Shown here piece by piece: positions 46,219 through 58,590 of a stretch of DNA of 64,000 bases. The DNA is from Scleromitrula shiraiana (Eukaryota > Ascomycota > Leotiomycetes > Helotiales > Sclerotiniaceae), in the NCBI GenBank assembly GCA_028455995.1, contig JABELC010000012.1, positions 806,001 through 870,000 on the forward strand, in the 5' to 3' direction. A program made the translations under genes and the position numbers. The notes below the pieces were generated by a model. That model worked only from the letters and a program-made list of their open reading frames with translations. It did not search any database and was not told the DNA's origin. The first letter of the stretch is position 1, and each line of letters opens with the position of its first letter.

Positions 46219-48559
46219 CTAAATTAAAATCGAAACCGCCGTCTCCGCAGGCGCCATTACCGTATACAGCACCTCCCTATCATCAACCTTTAAAGCATTT
46301 TCATTAAACCTGCCCTCCAGCCTAACCAACTCCTCATAAAAAACCTGCGCCGCATTCCCACCCTCCTCCTCCTCGTCCGAACCAGCCACCCCTCTAACAC
46401 TCAACGCATACTCCAACAAACTCTGATCCTCCGCAACCACGCTACTAAGCAAATAAGGAAGATGGCTCGCCAGTAGCCAGACCCTGGCTTCTTTGACTGG
46501 TAGCGCGTAAATGAGATCTTCTTCCTTGAGAGCCTGGAGTTCCGAGAGGGAGGATGGGATGGGCTGGAAGAGGGAGGGTGGTTTGTTGGGGACGAAGGCT
46601 TGGTAGTAGTCTTGGAGGTAGTTTACTGCGGTGTGTTGGGGAGATGCAATGTGGATGCACATTGTTATGGCGGAGACGAGGTCGTCGAATGTTTGGAGAG
46701 CGGGGAAAGTAGGGATGCTGGATCCGAAGGGGGAGTGGATTTCTGAGACCCAGGATTGGAGGTAGGTGTCTTTGATGACGGATATATCGTCGGGGTAATA
46801 GGGGCGGAGAATGGAGGAAACAAATTTATGGATTGCGTTCCACATTAGATACATATTCTGGTAATGGGCGTTAGCTAGGTTCAATGCATGGAATTACTTG
46901 CAAGAAAACTCACCTTAGCATAAACATAATTATGCAATTTCTTCCCCTCCAACTCCTCAATCTTAAACCCCCTCCTCACCAAATCATTCGGAACGTACCC
47001 GCCCACAAAATCAAAATTCTCATACTGACTCATCACAAACCTCGACGTCTGCTTCTCCGTCATCCCATCAATATCAAAAATAACCTTCGGAACTAACGAC
47101 GCCCTCGCCGCCGCATTCAACGGCAACGTCTTCAGCCAATGCGGATACAACAATCTAAACACGGGATGATCTTCCGGAATGGTCCGATGCGACGCTACGA
47201 TGATGGCTTCCTCGACTAAATGCGTATGCGTAAGATGAACGCCCAACTCATGGGCATGCCAATCCGAAACCTGCGCGCACATTTTCGCATACCGCCACGG
47301 CCAATCCGCCGCCTCGGTGTGCTTGGGATCAGAGGGGCTGAGTCGAGAATTGAAGATCGTAACTGACTTGGTGATGTTTTCTTTGTAGTCGAGGATGATG
47401 GCTAAGGGGTGGAGTTTTCCTGATGAGGTAAGACTATTCGTGATATTATGGATGCCATGTCAGCTTTTCCGCGCCGCTGAGGGGAAACACAGTACAGATA
47501 CGATGCTTATTCGTGTGAACTATATCGGAAGGCTGAGGATGAAAGATCCCGGCTTTCGCATCACCGTGTATAGATAAACAGGTAGGTGGATACACGTAAG
47601 CAAGAACAGAACGAAACGGAACGAAATGAAACGAAAAAAACTTACAGAAAAAGACTAACAGCCGCACAACCCCACCTCTTCCCATCATCAGATATTAACG
47701 TATCCGTCGGTTTGGCTCCCACAAACCGTCGGAAATAACTACAATCCTGCACGAATAAATCCGCCCCTCCTGCAGCATCTAAAACCTTCCTAGCCTTTTC
47801 ATTTCCCTGCGCCGACGCAGCAGCCTTGAACTGTCTAATCCATTCATCCTCCGCTTTTCTAATAGTCGTAGGATTTACCCCCGTAAACTGCTGCTGTCCA
47901 AACACTTCGTCTGAATACCAATCCTTACGAGTCCCAATATTAGGCTCCTTGCCAATATCTCTGCGCTCGTCGAATAGTTGTTTATTGACTGCTTCGATGC
48001 GAGCGAATGTTCGTTGATTAGGCTCATCATATAGGAAATCGAGGATTTTGCTGGGAATTACTTCAGATACGATTGGTGCGACGGACGCGAGACGGGAGAT
48101 TTCAAAGATTTGGAGAACATCTGTTTTGGGCTCCATGCTAAGATGGGGAGGGAATCCATCGGATCCTGGTTCTTGAAATTGAAATCGATGTCTCTTTTCC
48201 TCTAGAGTGGCGATGGCTGATGGTAGTGATGGTTCGAACCGATTCATGTCGAAGAATGAGGTATATCTGAAAAATATCAGCTGTGGTTGATCATAGATCA
48301 TGTTTTTAGGAACTCACGTTTTATTGATAAGTTCATAGACTTCTGATATAGCCTTTTTGGTACCAACATAAGTTCCAACTTCTATTTTTGAAGTGCCAGG
48401 AAGCTTGCTCCCGGCAAAAATTGAGTGCCTAAGCAAATCTGACTTCAGAACTCCTTTGTTCCACTCGATAGGAAATGATGGTTTAGATACTGGATTTGAC
48501 CCAGGGTGCTGCAATCGTTGAAACATTGCGAATAGATATTTGAAGATGATGTCAAACAT
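46219..48559 (-). CDS. Lipoxygenase
   Basis: Four exons, 48559-48318, 48266-47646, 47433-46914 and 46857-46219, give 673 aa; all phases agree. Lipoxygenase landmarks: CSYFRRFVGAKPTD and the SLFLLTSSGKLHPLAI strand (across intron 2); WHAHELGVHLTHTHLVEE with probable metal ligands His349 and His354; YPHWLKTLPLNAAARASLVP; SPQHTAVNYLQDYY with ligands His536 and Asn540; and a C-terminal Ile673, whose carboxylate is the last ligand. Lipoxygenases dioxygenate polyunsaturated fatty acids to hydroperoxides. A terminal Ile is usual for iron enzymes and Val for characterised Mn-LOX, so iron is more likely (inference). No clear signal peptide: the N-terminus MFDIIFKYLFAMFQ is hydrophobic but short, and the second Met (12) is an alternative start. 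Intron 2 is long (212 nt). Confidence 0.93.
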
Positions 48560-49131
48560 TCGTGCAATGAAAAATTATATACTATAGAAACAATTGTATA
48601 ATAGGATTGAGAAAATTCAAAATATGGTGAAAGGAAAAGGGTATGGCACAGTCGTCTGGAAGATTATACCAGATTAGAGAAGTAAACAACACTATTGTTT
48701 CTTCTCCCCCTCCTCTCCCAGGAGGGCACACGCGTAATATATAAAGAAATGTATACTTCCATTATGTAGCATAGATCTTCGGTGAGTATATGTGGCTGCT
48801 GACTCAAATCACTCGTAATTCGGCTTAATACAAAGTGAGCATAAAGCCCAAGAGTCACTACTCAGCTGAAGTTGCCAATATCAAAGTTTAAACCTATCAA
48901 ATAGTGATGCATCCCACATAATATGTCCATGCACGCCAATGATCTATACGCCGTCCATATCACAATAGGTAATTGATAAGTTAAGCTCGCTAATTGACAT
49001 TGTGTAACTTGGTTCGTTCGTTTCAAACTCATGGTAAGGCTTTCCCTCGCCGCTATTGCTACTCCATTCATGATTCATTTTCGCCATAATCATCCCTTAG
49101 GATCTTATAAAAATCTCTAGTAGCTCGCATA
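48560..49131. other. Lipoxygenase upstream region
   Basis: About 570 bp between the lipoxygenase start and the 3' end of the NYN gene. No gene, repeat or RNA recognised. The small open frames have no motif. Confidence 0.5.
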
Positions 49132-50598
49132 TCATGATGTGTTATAAATCGCCAGCAACTCCTCGCTGAATTGATCCAATTCAATGACTGAAAATTGATT
49201 TTTCCATCTTCGACGAAATTCTTTCGTTCGATACTCATAACTCAAGCCATGCTTCCAGGCTACGATTTCCACCTTCCAGCCCTTCAAAAGTGCCCTTTCC
49301 ACGTTTTTCAAAAAACCGCCGGAGTACTCCGCCTCGGCACCATCCCCACTTGCCAAAACAATAGTCGATGGCTTATGTGTATCGACTATGCTTTCTAATA
49401 ATTTCATATGTAAGATCTCATCTACACCTTGTTCAACGAAAGTCTTGGGTTGCATCTCAGAGAGCGGAGTTTCCGAGCCTGATTGACCCGTAAGATATCC
49501 ATTACCCATTCCACCCACTGTTTTCTTAGGTGATAATTGTCTTGTCTTGAATACTCGGTCTAAGATATTTATTTCGTATCCACACTTCTTGGCTTCATCA
49601 ATATGAACCGGTGCATTTTGTTGGTCTATTCTCGATCCAACCAAAATACGACGAGCAACTGGTCTATTTCTCTCCATGATAAATGCTAACAACCGATACG
49701 ATAGAGGCGGCTGCTTCATATGAACTTTCTCAGGGATTAATCGGGCTTTTCTCAGCGCTTGAAAAAATCCAACTACAATATTGCTACAATCAACGAATAC
49801 GTGAATAGCATCGTCGTTAACAACATTTGTAGATAAGGGGATGGGCCCTTCCAGAAGTTCTTTGGCAATACCGTAACTCTCCCGCAATTTGTGTGCAATT
49901 CTTCTCTTGTTCTCCTCAACCGTAACATTCTGAAGAGGTTTTATTTTATGAGTATCCCGGTGACCATCCGTATCAGAAACATAGATGCAAGGTCGTCCAG
50001 ACTTTCGTCGTGGAGTCAGGTCTCCCTCCGATTCGATGCCGCTAGTCTCATCTGCCCCCGAGCTTCCTGAGCGGAGAACTCGCCGTTTTGGTTTCCTCGA
50101 TGGTGATTGTAAGTTGAAAAGACGATCTGCAATAATAGGAGAGTATTCGGCCTTCTTTAACAGCAGACTTTGTTGATCTGTGTCATGTATACTTCGAATC
50201 CTCGACTCTGGCAAATCCGTCCCATCTATCTCATCTTTCCATCGTACCTCCTTCGATTTGACGATGCAATCATCTTCGCAGATATCCGAATCAGTTGCAG
50301 AGGAGTGGAGACTATTCTGATCAGAAGAAAAGCCTCGAGAGGTGAAAGATGAGGTTGATTCGTACGACTCTGATTTAGCATCCGGCTCTGGTGCTGGTGG
50401 CGGACTTATGCCTAAGTATTCCCATACAGGTGCGAAGTCACCTAATCCAGTAGATATAGGAACTGCATCAATAGGTTTACGATGGTCGCGAGATGCAGAA
50501 AGAAAGGAATTAGATGTTGGTTCCGAAGTAGACAGAGAATGCAAGAGATCGATAACGACTTGTAAGTCCCATGGCTTTGGGTTAGGTGGTTCCGTCAT
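49132..50598 (-). CDS. NYN/PIN-like domain protein
   Basis: Intronless frame of 488 aa. The N-terminal ~240 residues are Ser/Asp/Glu-rich with basic patches (RKPKRRVLRSGSSG; PRRKSGRP) and probably disordered. From about residue 265 the sequence reads as an NYN (Limkain/MARF1-type, PIN-like) domain: IHVFVDCSNIVVGF with the first catalytic Asp, RRILVGSRIDQQNAP, HIDEAKKCGYEINILDRVF, EQGVDEILHMKLLESI, and PSTIVLASGDGAEAEYSGGF with the later acidic residues, then GWKVEIVAWKHGLS. Such domains are usually metal-dependent RNases. The substrate is unknown. No other domain is visible. Its upstream region contains a 13-bp tandem repeat array (51060-51150). Confidence 0.8.
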   Translation of the reverse strand: MTEPPNPKPWDLQVVIDLLHSLSTSEPTSNSFLSASRDHRKPIDAVPISTGLGDFAPVWEYLGISPPPAPEPDAKSESYESTSSFTSRGFSSDQNSLHSSATDSDICEDDCIVKSKEVRWKDEIDGTDLPESRIRSIHDTDQQSLLLKKAEYSPIIADRLFNLQSPSRKPKRRVLRSGSSGADETSGIESEGDLTPRRKSGRPCIYVSDTDGHRDTHKIKPLQNVTVEENKRRIAHKLRESYGIAKELLEGPIPLSTNVVNDDAIHVFVDCSNIVVGFFQALRKARLIPEKVHMKQPPLSYRLLAFIMERNRPVARRILVGSRIDQQNAPVHIDEAKKCGYEINILDRVFKTRQLSPKKTVGGMGNGYLTGQSGSETPLSEMQPKTFVEQGVDEILHMKLLESIVDTHKPSTIVLASGDGAEAEYSGGFLKNVERALLKGWKVEIVAWKHGLSYEYRTKEFRRRWKNQFSVIELDQFSEELLAIYNTS

Positions 50599-51368
50599 GT
50601 AATTGATTGGAATGTCAGCTCGGTGATAGTACGCAAGCTGAAGTTGTTTTAGGTAAGTGTTGTTCTATGTAGTTGAATCTGCAACAGTTGGAAGTTAGCA
50701 ATTACACACATCGTAGGATAACATTGTTGAAATGCTGTGTATTCCATACGGTGAGGTGAATGAATTGTTCGCAAATATTAATCATAATTTCTGTACAGAA
50801 ATTGATTTTATTTGGTTCAATGTTGTCGCAGTGATATGAAAATCTATAGTTCTGATGGATGATTGATAGATAGATTGAAGTTAGGTTAGGTTTATATATT
50901 GAGTGGGAGCTCGATGTTTGAATGTTTGGATGTTTAGAGGGAAAGAGGGTAAGAGGGTAAGAGGGTAAGAGCATAAGAGCGTAAGAGGGTCAGAGTCAGA
51001 GGCGAATAAATTCACTGGTCATCGAGTTGCGAGTTGTCAACTGAATGGAACTGGACTGAGCCACTAGAATAAGCCACTAAAATAAGCCACTAGAATAAGC
51101 CATCAATGCGGGTTGCCACTGAAATATGCCACTAAACCTGCCATGCCACTAAAGATAAACCTTGAATCCCATGTAAGCCCCACGTTTTAGTGTTTAAGCC
51201 CCGTAAGCAGTGGGCCATCCCGAGCCTGCTAGTATAAAAGCTGCCATATCCGTTATAATCATAATCATTATCATTATCATTGTCATTATCATTGATCATC
51301 TAGATAAACAACTAAACGCTCATTTCACCTTATATCTCACACATCTTTCTCTCTCTCCTCTCTAACAA
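50599..51368. other. NYN gene upstream region with GCCACTA repeats
   Basis: Holds the NYN gene promoter and the 3' flank of the DUF3602-like gene. It contains GTAAGAGG-type decamer repeats (50946-50993), the GCCACTAGAATAA array (separate entry) and an ATCATTATC run (51258-51297). Confidence 0.5.
51060..51156 (+). repeat. GCCACTRRAATAA tandem array, 13-bp period
   Basis: Copies of GCCACT(A/G)(G/A)AATAA start at 51060, 51073 and 51086, with further degenerate GCC-starting copies at 51099, 51115, 51128 and 51145. Spacing is 13 bp for most neighbours. It lies about 0.5 kb upstream of the NYN gene start. Confidence 0.75.
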
Positions 51369-52142
51369 TCACTTATTCCTCCCAAATCCAAACTCAAACT
51401 CAAACCCAAACCCAAACCACCCCAATAATCCCCCTTTCCTCTCATCACGTGCACTAGACGATGAACCAGACCGATTACTCCAAATACTCGATCTGCCTCT
51501 TTCGCGAATAGGATATATCACTTCAGACGGTTTACCTATCATAATATCACATTAATATTCCATATCCCATATTCCATTGAACTTTCCTTATACCAATCTA
51601 AACAGAAACAGCTTACGAATATTCCCCGCCCCACCAATACCATAAGATCTCCTCCGTTCACGCTGCAAACCTACCGCCGAAGACTCAAGGTTCGCACCAA
51701 ATGTATTACTACTAGTCGGTGTTTGCAATTGCTTAAATATCATTCTTGAATGTTTCTTTTTTAATCTCGCCGGTGCTGTGTTTGTTGCAGCTGCTAAAAG
51801 GTAATAATCCCTTGGATCACTATTCGAAATACTTTGACGACTTGGATTGGAAGGATATCTTATAAGCTTCTTTGGGGAAAGTGATAACCTTGGGTAAGCA
51901 TCGATATGGTTTGAATCGATATAATTGAGGTTAATATCAAGATTTTCGCTAGGAAGAAGCTGTTCACGAGATGTGTTGCGCGTTGTGTATACATTCCTCC
52001 TTGTTTCCACCTGTTCCGATATAATTTTGATTTTCGAATATCGAGCTTGAACTTTGATTCTTGAGTGCGATAGTGATTGTGGATGGTGAGAATAAGAGCA
52101 AGATGAGGAGGAGGAGAAGATGGATGGTGTAAGTAGTACCAT
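51369..52142 (-). CDS. Small GGAGNIR-motif protein (DUF3602-like)
   Basis: Two exons, 52142-51617 and 51535-51369, joined over an 81-nt GTAAGC intron in phase 1, give 230 aa. The junction rebuilds YGIGGAGNIRKPSEVIYP, the short motif typical of the fungal DUF3602 family (repeated GGAGN(I/V/Y)R), whose function is unknown. The N-terminal ~140 residues are Ser/Arg/Asn-rich and basic. The tail is striking: after SSSSARDERKGG it alternates Phe with Gly/Glu (GWFGFGFEFEFGFG) and ends RNK. A motif ending in an aromatic/Gly tail is common in this family. Only one GGAGNIR copy is present. Confidence 0.72.
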
Positions 52143-54001
52143 ATTGACGATTTGATCTTCGACCCGATCAATCTACGTCAGATATCGCGGGGTTGACAAG
52201 AAATGGAAGATAGTCTAGTGGTAGAACTAGATAAGGTCAAAAAACAGATTGGGCCGTATATCTCATAATTCAAACCATAACGTTACGGCCTTATATACAT
52301 TTGAAAATCTTCCCTTCCATGGATAATGAATATAGATACAGATACAGAAACTCCCATCGTGGATTAGACAAGCTTTCCACGAGAGCTACACAACGCATGT
52401 ATATAGAATACAGTTGAGATTCGTACGGTAGTAACGTCATACATGCGATACATTATACATTATATATTATACAAACCATTATTAAGTGTCCCCCATGTCT
52501 ATACCATTTCTCCACACCATCAATCAATCAACCCATCCATTCATCCATCCATCCATCCATCTATCCATCACAAGCAAGCAGGCACCCAACATCCCCATTA
52601 TCAATCCATCACCAACCAACCAACCAGCCGACCATCCTAACAAGAAAATAGGTGCAGCAATAAACGGCTGCTTTCCTTCTGCAAGCAAGCCGAGATGCAT
52701 ATATACTCTAAGATGCATTATAATTGAAATGAGATAGGAAAGATGCAAACACGAAATTTGTGGAGGTGGGGGCGGGAACGTTGCATGATGTGTATATGTA
52801 CAGTATATGTACTCCAGAGCTTAGCTTAGCTTGGCTCGGCTCGGCTCGATCGGCTGGATTGTGCGAGTGTGTTTTTGTGTGTGTGGTGTGTGGATGTGGG
52901 TGTGGGATGGGCAGGGGTTGTGATAAAGTTGTGTTTGTGGGGTTGGGTTGTATGAGGGGGGGGGGGGGGGAGATGGGATAGAATGAATGGGATAGAATGA
53001 ATGGGATGGATAGGATGAATGGGATTCTTTGATATGTTTAGTTATTTTCTATGACGAGTTAGATTATTATAATTTTATCATTCTCATCTACTGATGTTAT
53101 TAATATACTCGACCATTGCACATACTAGATTCTCTCCGGCCATTCGTTGGCCTATATCATAATCCTATCGATTCCCTGATGGAATACATCAATCTCACGA
53201 TACTCAACATGCCAATCCAATTCCTCCCACTTGTATCATGTTCCACGTTGTCTACCATATACATATACATATACATATGCACATGTTACTGTCAATCTAA
53301 ATGTAAATGTAGATGTAAATGTCAATTATACTTGTGCTTTTGCTTGCTTGATTGTGGGTATGTGTATATGTATGTCTTGCCGTAATCGGAGATGCATGAT
53401 TTGTGTAACGGCGAGAAACTTTCACTATGAAGTTTCATGCTGAAGGCGAGGGTTGAGATTTGAGATGTGAGATGGATAAGTGGAGTGGAGTGGTGATGGA
53501 TGCTTGGGCAAATAGATAGATAGATGGAACATTTATGGAATTGATAATGCTATGTTATGAGTGCGGTAGAGGAAGTGCTGGGTAATTGTATGAGGGATTG
53601 AGGTTTTATAAGAGATAAGTTATCCATTCACCTGTCCCATCTCGTTTCATTTCATCTCATCTCTATCACATCTCTATCACATTGTATCAAATAACGGTAA
53701 ATACAATGATGTTCTACCAAACCGATATTGTATATCCGCCCTAGCGGTATGGATAAGTGACTATGTACTAATACGATTAATGTACAATACACAGTAACAC
53801 AAAGTAAAGTGACCAAAACAGACCATGCAATGCAATGCTGTCTGCCAAAAATACTGCAAGTTCCCCGTCATTCCCCATATAATATGCACCCCGCCAAAAT
53901 AAACCCATATCGATATCCACTCTCCATCCTATTTTCGTTTCTATCCACTGGGAAGAAAATAATACGCAAATCTCACCTTCTTGATGACCATAAAGTCGAA
54001 A
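52143..54001. other. Long interval upstream of the DUF3602-like gene and downstream of DIM-2
   Basis: About 1.86 kb. It contains ATCC (52536-52566), GCTTAGCTTGGCTCG (52818-52850), a 15-nt G run (52956-52970), AATGGGATAG repeats (52984-53025), ATACAT (53260-53278) and TGTAAATG repeats (53299-53325), and TCTCATTTCA-type runs (53640-53680). No supported gene. Confidence 0.5.
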
Positions 54002-57000
54002 CTATTGCACAGATCCTCCCATGCTACCTGTTCTCCTGACCCTCCCACTATCCACATTCATCATCGCACCATAGGTCTGTGCATAAGCGTTGAACTGAGT
54101 ATTATCAACTGGCACATATTTGTTTGTTGCTGGTGTACCATTCAAAGTATCATCAGATGCAACAGTATTATTTAGTGATCTGTTACTTTGATCATCGCTG
54201 CTATCGGATGATTTAGTGAGATCAATCACATTAGATATCCTGAGACTTCGACGAGATAGCCTTGTTGATGATTGAGATTTTGAGAATGAGACAGTAGTGC
54301 GTGGCGTAGATGTTCGATTAGATTTTAAATGTGCGACTGATTTAGGTAGAGCGTATGTAGAATCTTCATCTGCTGAACTTTCGTTGATGATGAGGACTCG
54401 TGGTTGCTTTTTGGGGTCTGGATTCTTCGCGGCAGTGTATTGAGAAGGGCCATTTCTTGAATTTAAGGATTGATTACGTCTTGGGCGAGATGTAGAATAT
54501 AGACCAGGGGAGGAGCGTTTTGCTCTTGTTTCAAGAATGCTATGCACAGCAACCGCTGAACCAGTTAGTGCTACTTTAGATGTTGATTTCCCTGATTGGG
54601 TTCGTGACCCAAAGGATGTATTCGCAAATAATTGCATGGCGGCAGTCGGAAGATCTGGCGCTGGTGTCATTCTAGGTGATTTTCGAACAGGGCTATTGTC
54701 GGAAATCGATCGCCGTCTCTTTTGCGAATGCTTAGTGGTGACTAGTAGATTGGACATGCTATCTGAAGAACTTGATTCCTCCAAGTCACAAAGTGGTAAG
54801 TCCGACGAAGAATATGATGGTTTTCTTGATAAATGAGAAGTAACATCCTTTGTGGTATCATGCGAGGAGCTAGAAGTATATAGCATTACTCTAGGGCGTT
54901 GGCTGAGCACGGTTGTTGAGGCCGTGATATTTGGAATTTCTACCGAAATCCTTGAGTTTGGAATTTTGATTGGACAAGATTCCTTTATAACCGTCTCTGT
55001 TTTATCATCTTCAGAATTGTCCCCCCAAGCCTTGCGAAGGGAAATTCCTAGTGCCAATGAAACACTCCTATCAACGCTGTTGCCTATGATCTTGACTTGC
55101 TCTGTCGGTGTCCCAACTATTACCTCACCATCCGGAACACTCTGTTGTCGACGGTGTTCGAGTATTGTCAATCGACGTTGTTGATTCCAGTGCAAGATGA
55201 TCCCCATGCGGGAATCTTCCATAGTAGCACGAACCAACATTGTTGGAAATAAATGATGAGGATTTATTCGTCCCCAAGCTTTTGAGAGCGGTGTGACGTT
55301 TTCTCTAACTTTCCCAGACTTCGCTATAAATGGAAACAAATCTCGCTCCTCCTTGGTCATGACTCCCTTTCCTTCTTTCCATGTTTTTGAGAAATTCATA
55401 CCTCTGGGGTGTGTAGGAATACAAGCCATTTGAAGTCTGTTGAGCTTCGAAACGCCAGGAAGGGCTTGAACGTGGTCTGGAAGAGGAGTGCAATGCTGAG
55501 TTGCACCATCTCCTATATCTGGAAGATCAGCCGTAACCTCTCCAGCTGTGCGATACTTAAATGGAGTGGGACAATGAATACGATGGCCGAATGATTCCCC
55601 ATTGGATAATCTGCCAAGACCACGCTCACCCACTTTTGGGTGATGTGAATGCGAAAGCTCAGGATGCGGAAGAGGAACACATCCAGGTGCTGCAAACGAA
55701 ACAAAAATCCGGCTACGTGATTGCGCGCTCCCAAAACTCCATGCGTCCAGTAGCAATAGTTGTAACTGATACCCAAGGCCAACGATAGCGCAAACAAGTT
55801 GAGAAAGAACATCTTCATCTCGTCCAAGACCTTTCTGAGCCATGGTTAAAACGTTTTCTAATAAACCGTACTTCGGCCGATAGAAGTCAATAAAAGCAGC
55901 AACGGATGCAACAAGAGACTGATTTTGGAGGCCTTTGTGGCTGTTCTTCAACGGGTTTGCTATACTGAATCCTTGGCATGGGCTGCCTGCTGAGATCAAA
56001 TCAACATCACCAGGCAGGGGAATATCGAGGCTATTAGGACTACCCTTGAATGCTTCAGTCAAAAAATCATTAACAGAACCACAGAATATTTTGGTTTCGT
56101 CGGGATTGGCGAGATTAGCAGAGTATGTCTCAACTGCCGCTGGAAACAAATCGATAGCCCATCGATTCTTTACTGCTCCACCTTCTTCCAAACCACGACC
56201 AAAGTTTCCACCACCACAGAAAATATCAAGCCCAGTCAAAAGTTGTCGGGGTGGTGGTGCTAGAGGATCAAATCCTTGTTTGAGATTTTGAGGTAGGTTT
56301 TCCTCGATTGGTATGAGCTTCAGATCGTTCTCCTGGAGTCTCTTCGTTATGAAAAATGCATTTGAGCTTCCATCCCTGTTGTATGGAGGAGGTATAGCAT
56401 CATTTTTTGTATCTGATTCCCTGTAACATCTGACAAGACAGGTTCTTTCAATTTTACTCGAAAGAACATTGTCTGTTATTTCTGTATACACGAGCTCGTT
56501 TGGTCTATATGATCCTGTCCGATCGAATTCGGATCTTCTTACTAGCCGTCTTAAAGTAACATATTGTTTCGATTCAGTATAGCTATATTCCAGAACTTCA
56601 TATGGTTCTAGTCCGAAATTCGACTTACGATGATATACAGAAGCAAGAACTGGTTGTCCTATAGGAAAGCGATCAACAACTGAATCTGTGGCTGAACGAT
56701 CATGGGCTGTACGTAGATGCTCGCAGATTTTATGGGCATCTTTCAGGGTCACAAAGCTGTCATTGCCAAGGTAAGTCTGCCGAATGAATATATTAGTTTC
56801 GGATGGCTGACCGTGCCAAACAACTGGAACGATACCCATCACTTCATCCTGTGGTATTCTACCTGATTTGCAAGTACAATTATCACTTAAGAATAATTCC
56901 TTGGCATATGGGTATTTCATCTTTGCACAACTGGTATCGGAAGCGTGATAAAGCCAGATGCAATCGAAAGAATATATACCTTGAGCTTTGTGTTTCGCTT

Positions 57001-58590
57001 GCACATATACATACCAATGAGGATCTTCTTGCTTCCATCGTGTAATTTCATCTTTCCAGTTAGAATTTTTTGGAGCATCCTTGATAACTGATAGTACATC
57101 ACCGATCTGAATTGCATTAATCATTTGCTGTCTTGACTTTTTATCTTCTCGGGACCTTGTGTGAATTACATCAAGGATTGAGTTGCTAGAAGACTTCAAG
57201 GGAGGTTGGCCACTGGCAGGATTCGCAGGGTCTTGCCTCCCAATCTCAAACCGTGTTGCTCTAGGAGAAAGTCCAATCGTTGACCCATCGGGAATGTCTT
57301 GAGTCTTTTCGAAATGAGTAGGAACCAATGGTTTTAGGTGAGGGCCTAATTTGAGGTGGCTGAAGCACTCGTAGACATACGGCGTGACTACTGTCATATG
57401 CTCTTGTATCGGGTGCTGTTTGATGGAAGATCGGTCTAATATTTCCTTCCAAATGTGTAATGATCTAAGCTTTCCTGAGACTCCGATCGATTCCTTGTAC
57501 AGAAAGTTTATATTTGCTGAAACGGCCTGCCGAAAATCATCTCGGCCGTATTCTAAATACCATGCTCTAAACATTGTTGATCCTGCGTGAGCCTTTTGAC
57601 ACCACTGGGCGAAATCAACAAGAAAGCTGTATATAGAAACTTCCCTCTTCGCAGCCTGGCATACTAAAGAGTAGTCAACAAAATGCTTTGACAAATTTGC
57701 CAACCATAAGAATCCATCATGGAAACGAGAATATATCTCAGAGGGCTTCTCCAACCGATAGTAGATACTTGAGCCCAAATTAAGATTAGACTGAATCCAT
57801 ATTGCACCTTCAACATCGTGGGCTTCTTCCCCATAATTTCCTATAGAGCATATTTTGAATGGAACTCCCTGAACATAATGGCGTAAGCTTCCATGACTCA
57901 ATATTCCATCAAACAAAAAGCAAGAGTGGCCATTTTTGCTTGCAAGATATTGCAGACCACGTAGTGCGAATCCATAATATGCAACATCTGGCATGTATAT
58001 CGAAAAGTCTGTCAAGCAAAACTCCACATAGTCTTCATCCTTTACCAGAAGTTTCGAGTTGTCCTGGTTCTCTTCGAATGCTTGCTTGAGCTCCACACAA
58101 GCCTGCTGCTCTCTACTAATTGGTAGAGGCGAAACATATCCGGCATATTGTGATTTTGGATAGAGAAGTTGTGGTGCTTGTATAGTTCCGATGGTATTTT
58201 TTCGATCTGGGATTGGATCTTCAATTTCATCCGACAGGGATTGGTCAAAATCGAGTTGCTGAGCTCTAAGTTGTTTGGATTCACCAGCAGACTCAGATCC
58301 ATCCTGATATCCATCAGTTTGAAGACTCCGAACCTCAAAGTCGACTGGAACAGAGCCACTTAAATCCGATTGAGGTTGTGAAATAACCTTTGGTGCTTCA
58401 GAGAGGTTCTTAATATTGTGGGGTCTTATAGAATTAAATGCATCAAGGTCAGCAATTTCTGCAATAGGTGTTGTAGCAGATCCATCGTCTGGTGAATCAG
58501 TTAGAATTTTTAACATACAAAATAACTAGGATTAGGAATTGGATGAGGTAGCTTACCATCTTCGCTGAACCATATGGGTGGTGGTGGCAT
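54002..58590 (-). CDS. DIM2: DNA (cytosine-5) methyltransferase, DIM-2 type
   Basis: Exon 1 (58590-58557, MPPPPIWFSED) splices in phase 1 over a 68-nt GTAAGC intron to exon 2 (58488-54002), giving 1506 aa, close to Neurospora DIM-2 (1454 aa). Around residues 475-590 lies a BAH-like domain (IGDVLSVIKDA, HWYVYVQAKHK, KELFLSDNCTC), with a second BAH-like region to ~720. The methyltransferase domain starts near residue 755: LDIFCGGGNFGRGLEEGG (motif I), GSPCQGFS with the catalytic Cys near 848 (motif IV), YGLLENV (VI), QSRSRIF (VIII) and KIIGNSV (X). All catalytic motifs are intact. GGNFGRGLEEGG and PCQGFS fit DIM-2 rather than RID. A basic Ser-rich tail of ~330 residues follows. In Neurospora DIM-2 performs all known DNA methylation, directed by H3K9me3/HP1 to RIP-mutated repeats. 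Confidence 0.92.

Noticed and set aside
54537..55184. Plus-strand frames inside DIM-2
   Set aside because: Antisense shadows; the minus strand has an intact methyltransferase.
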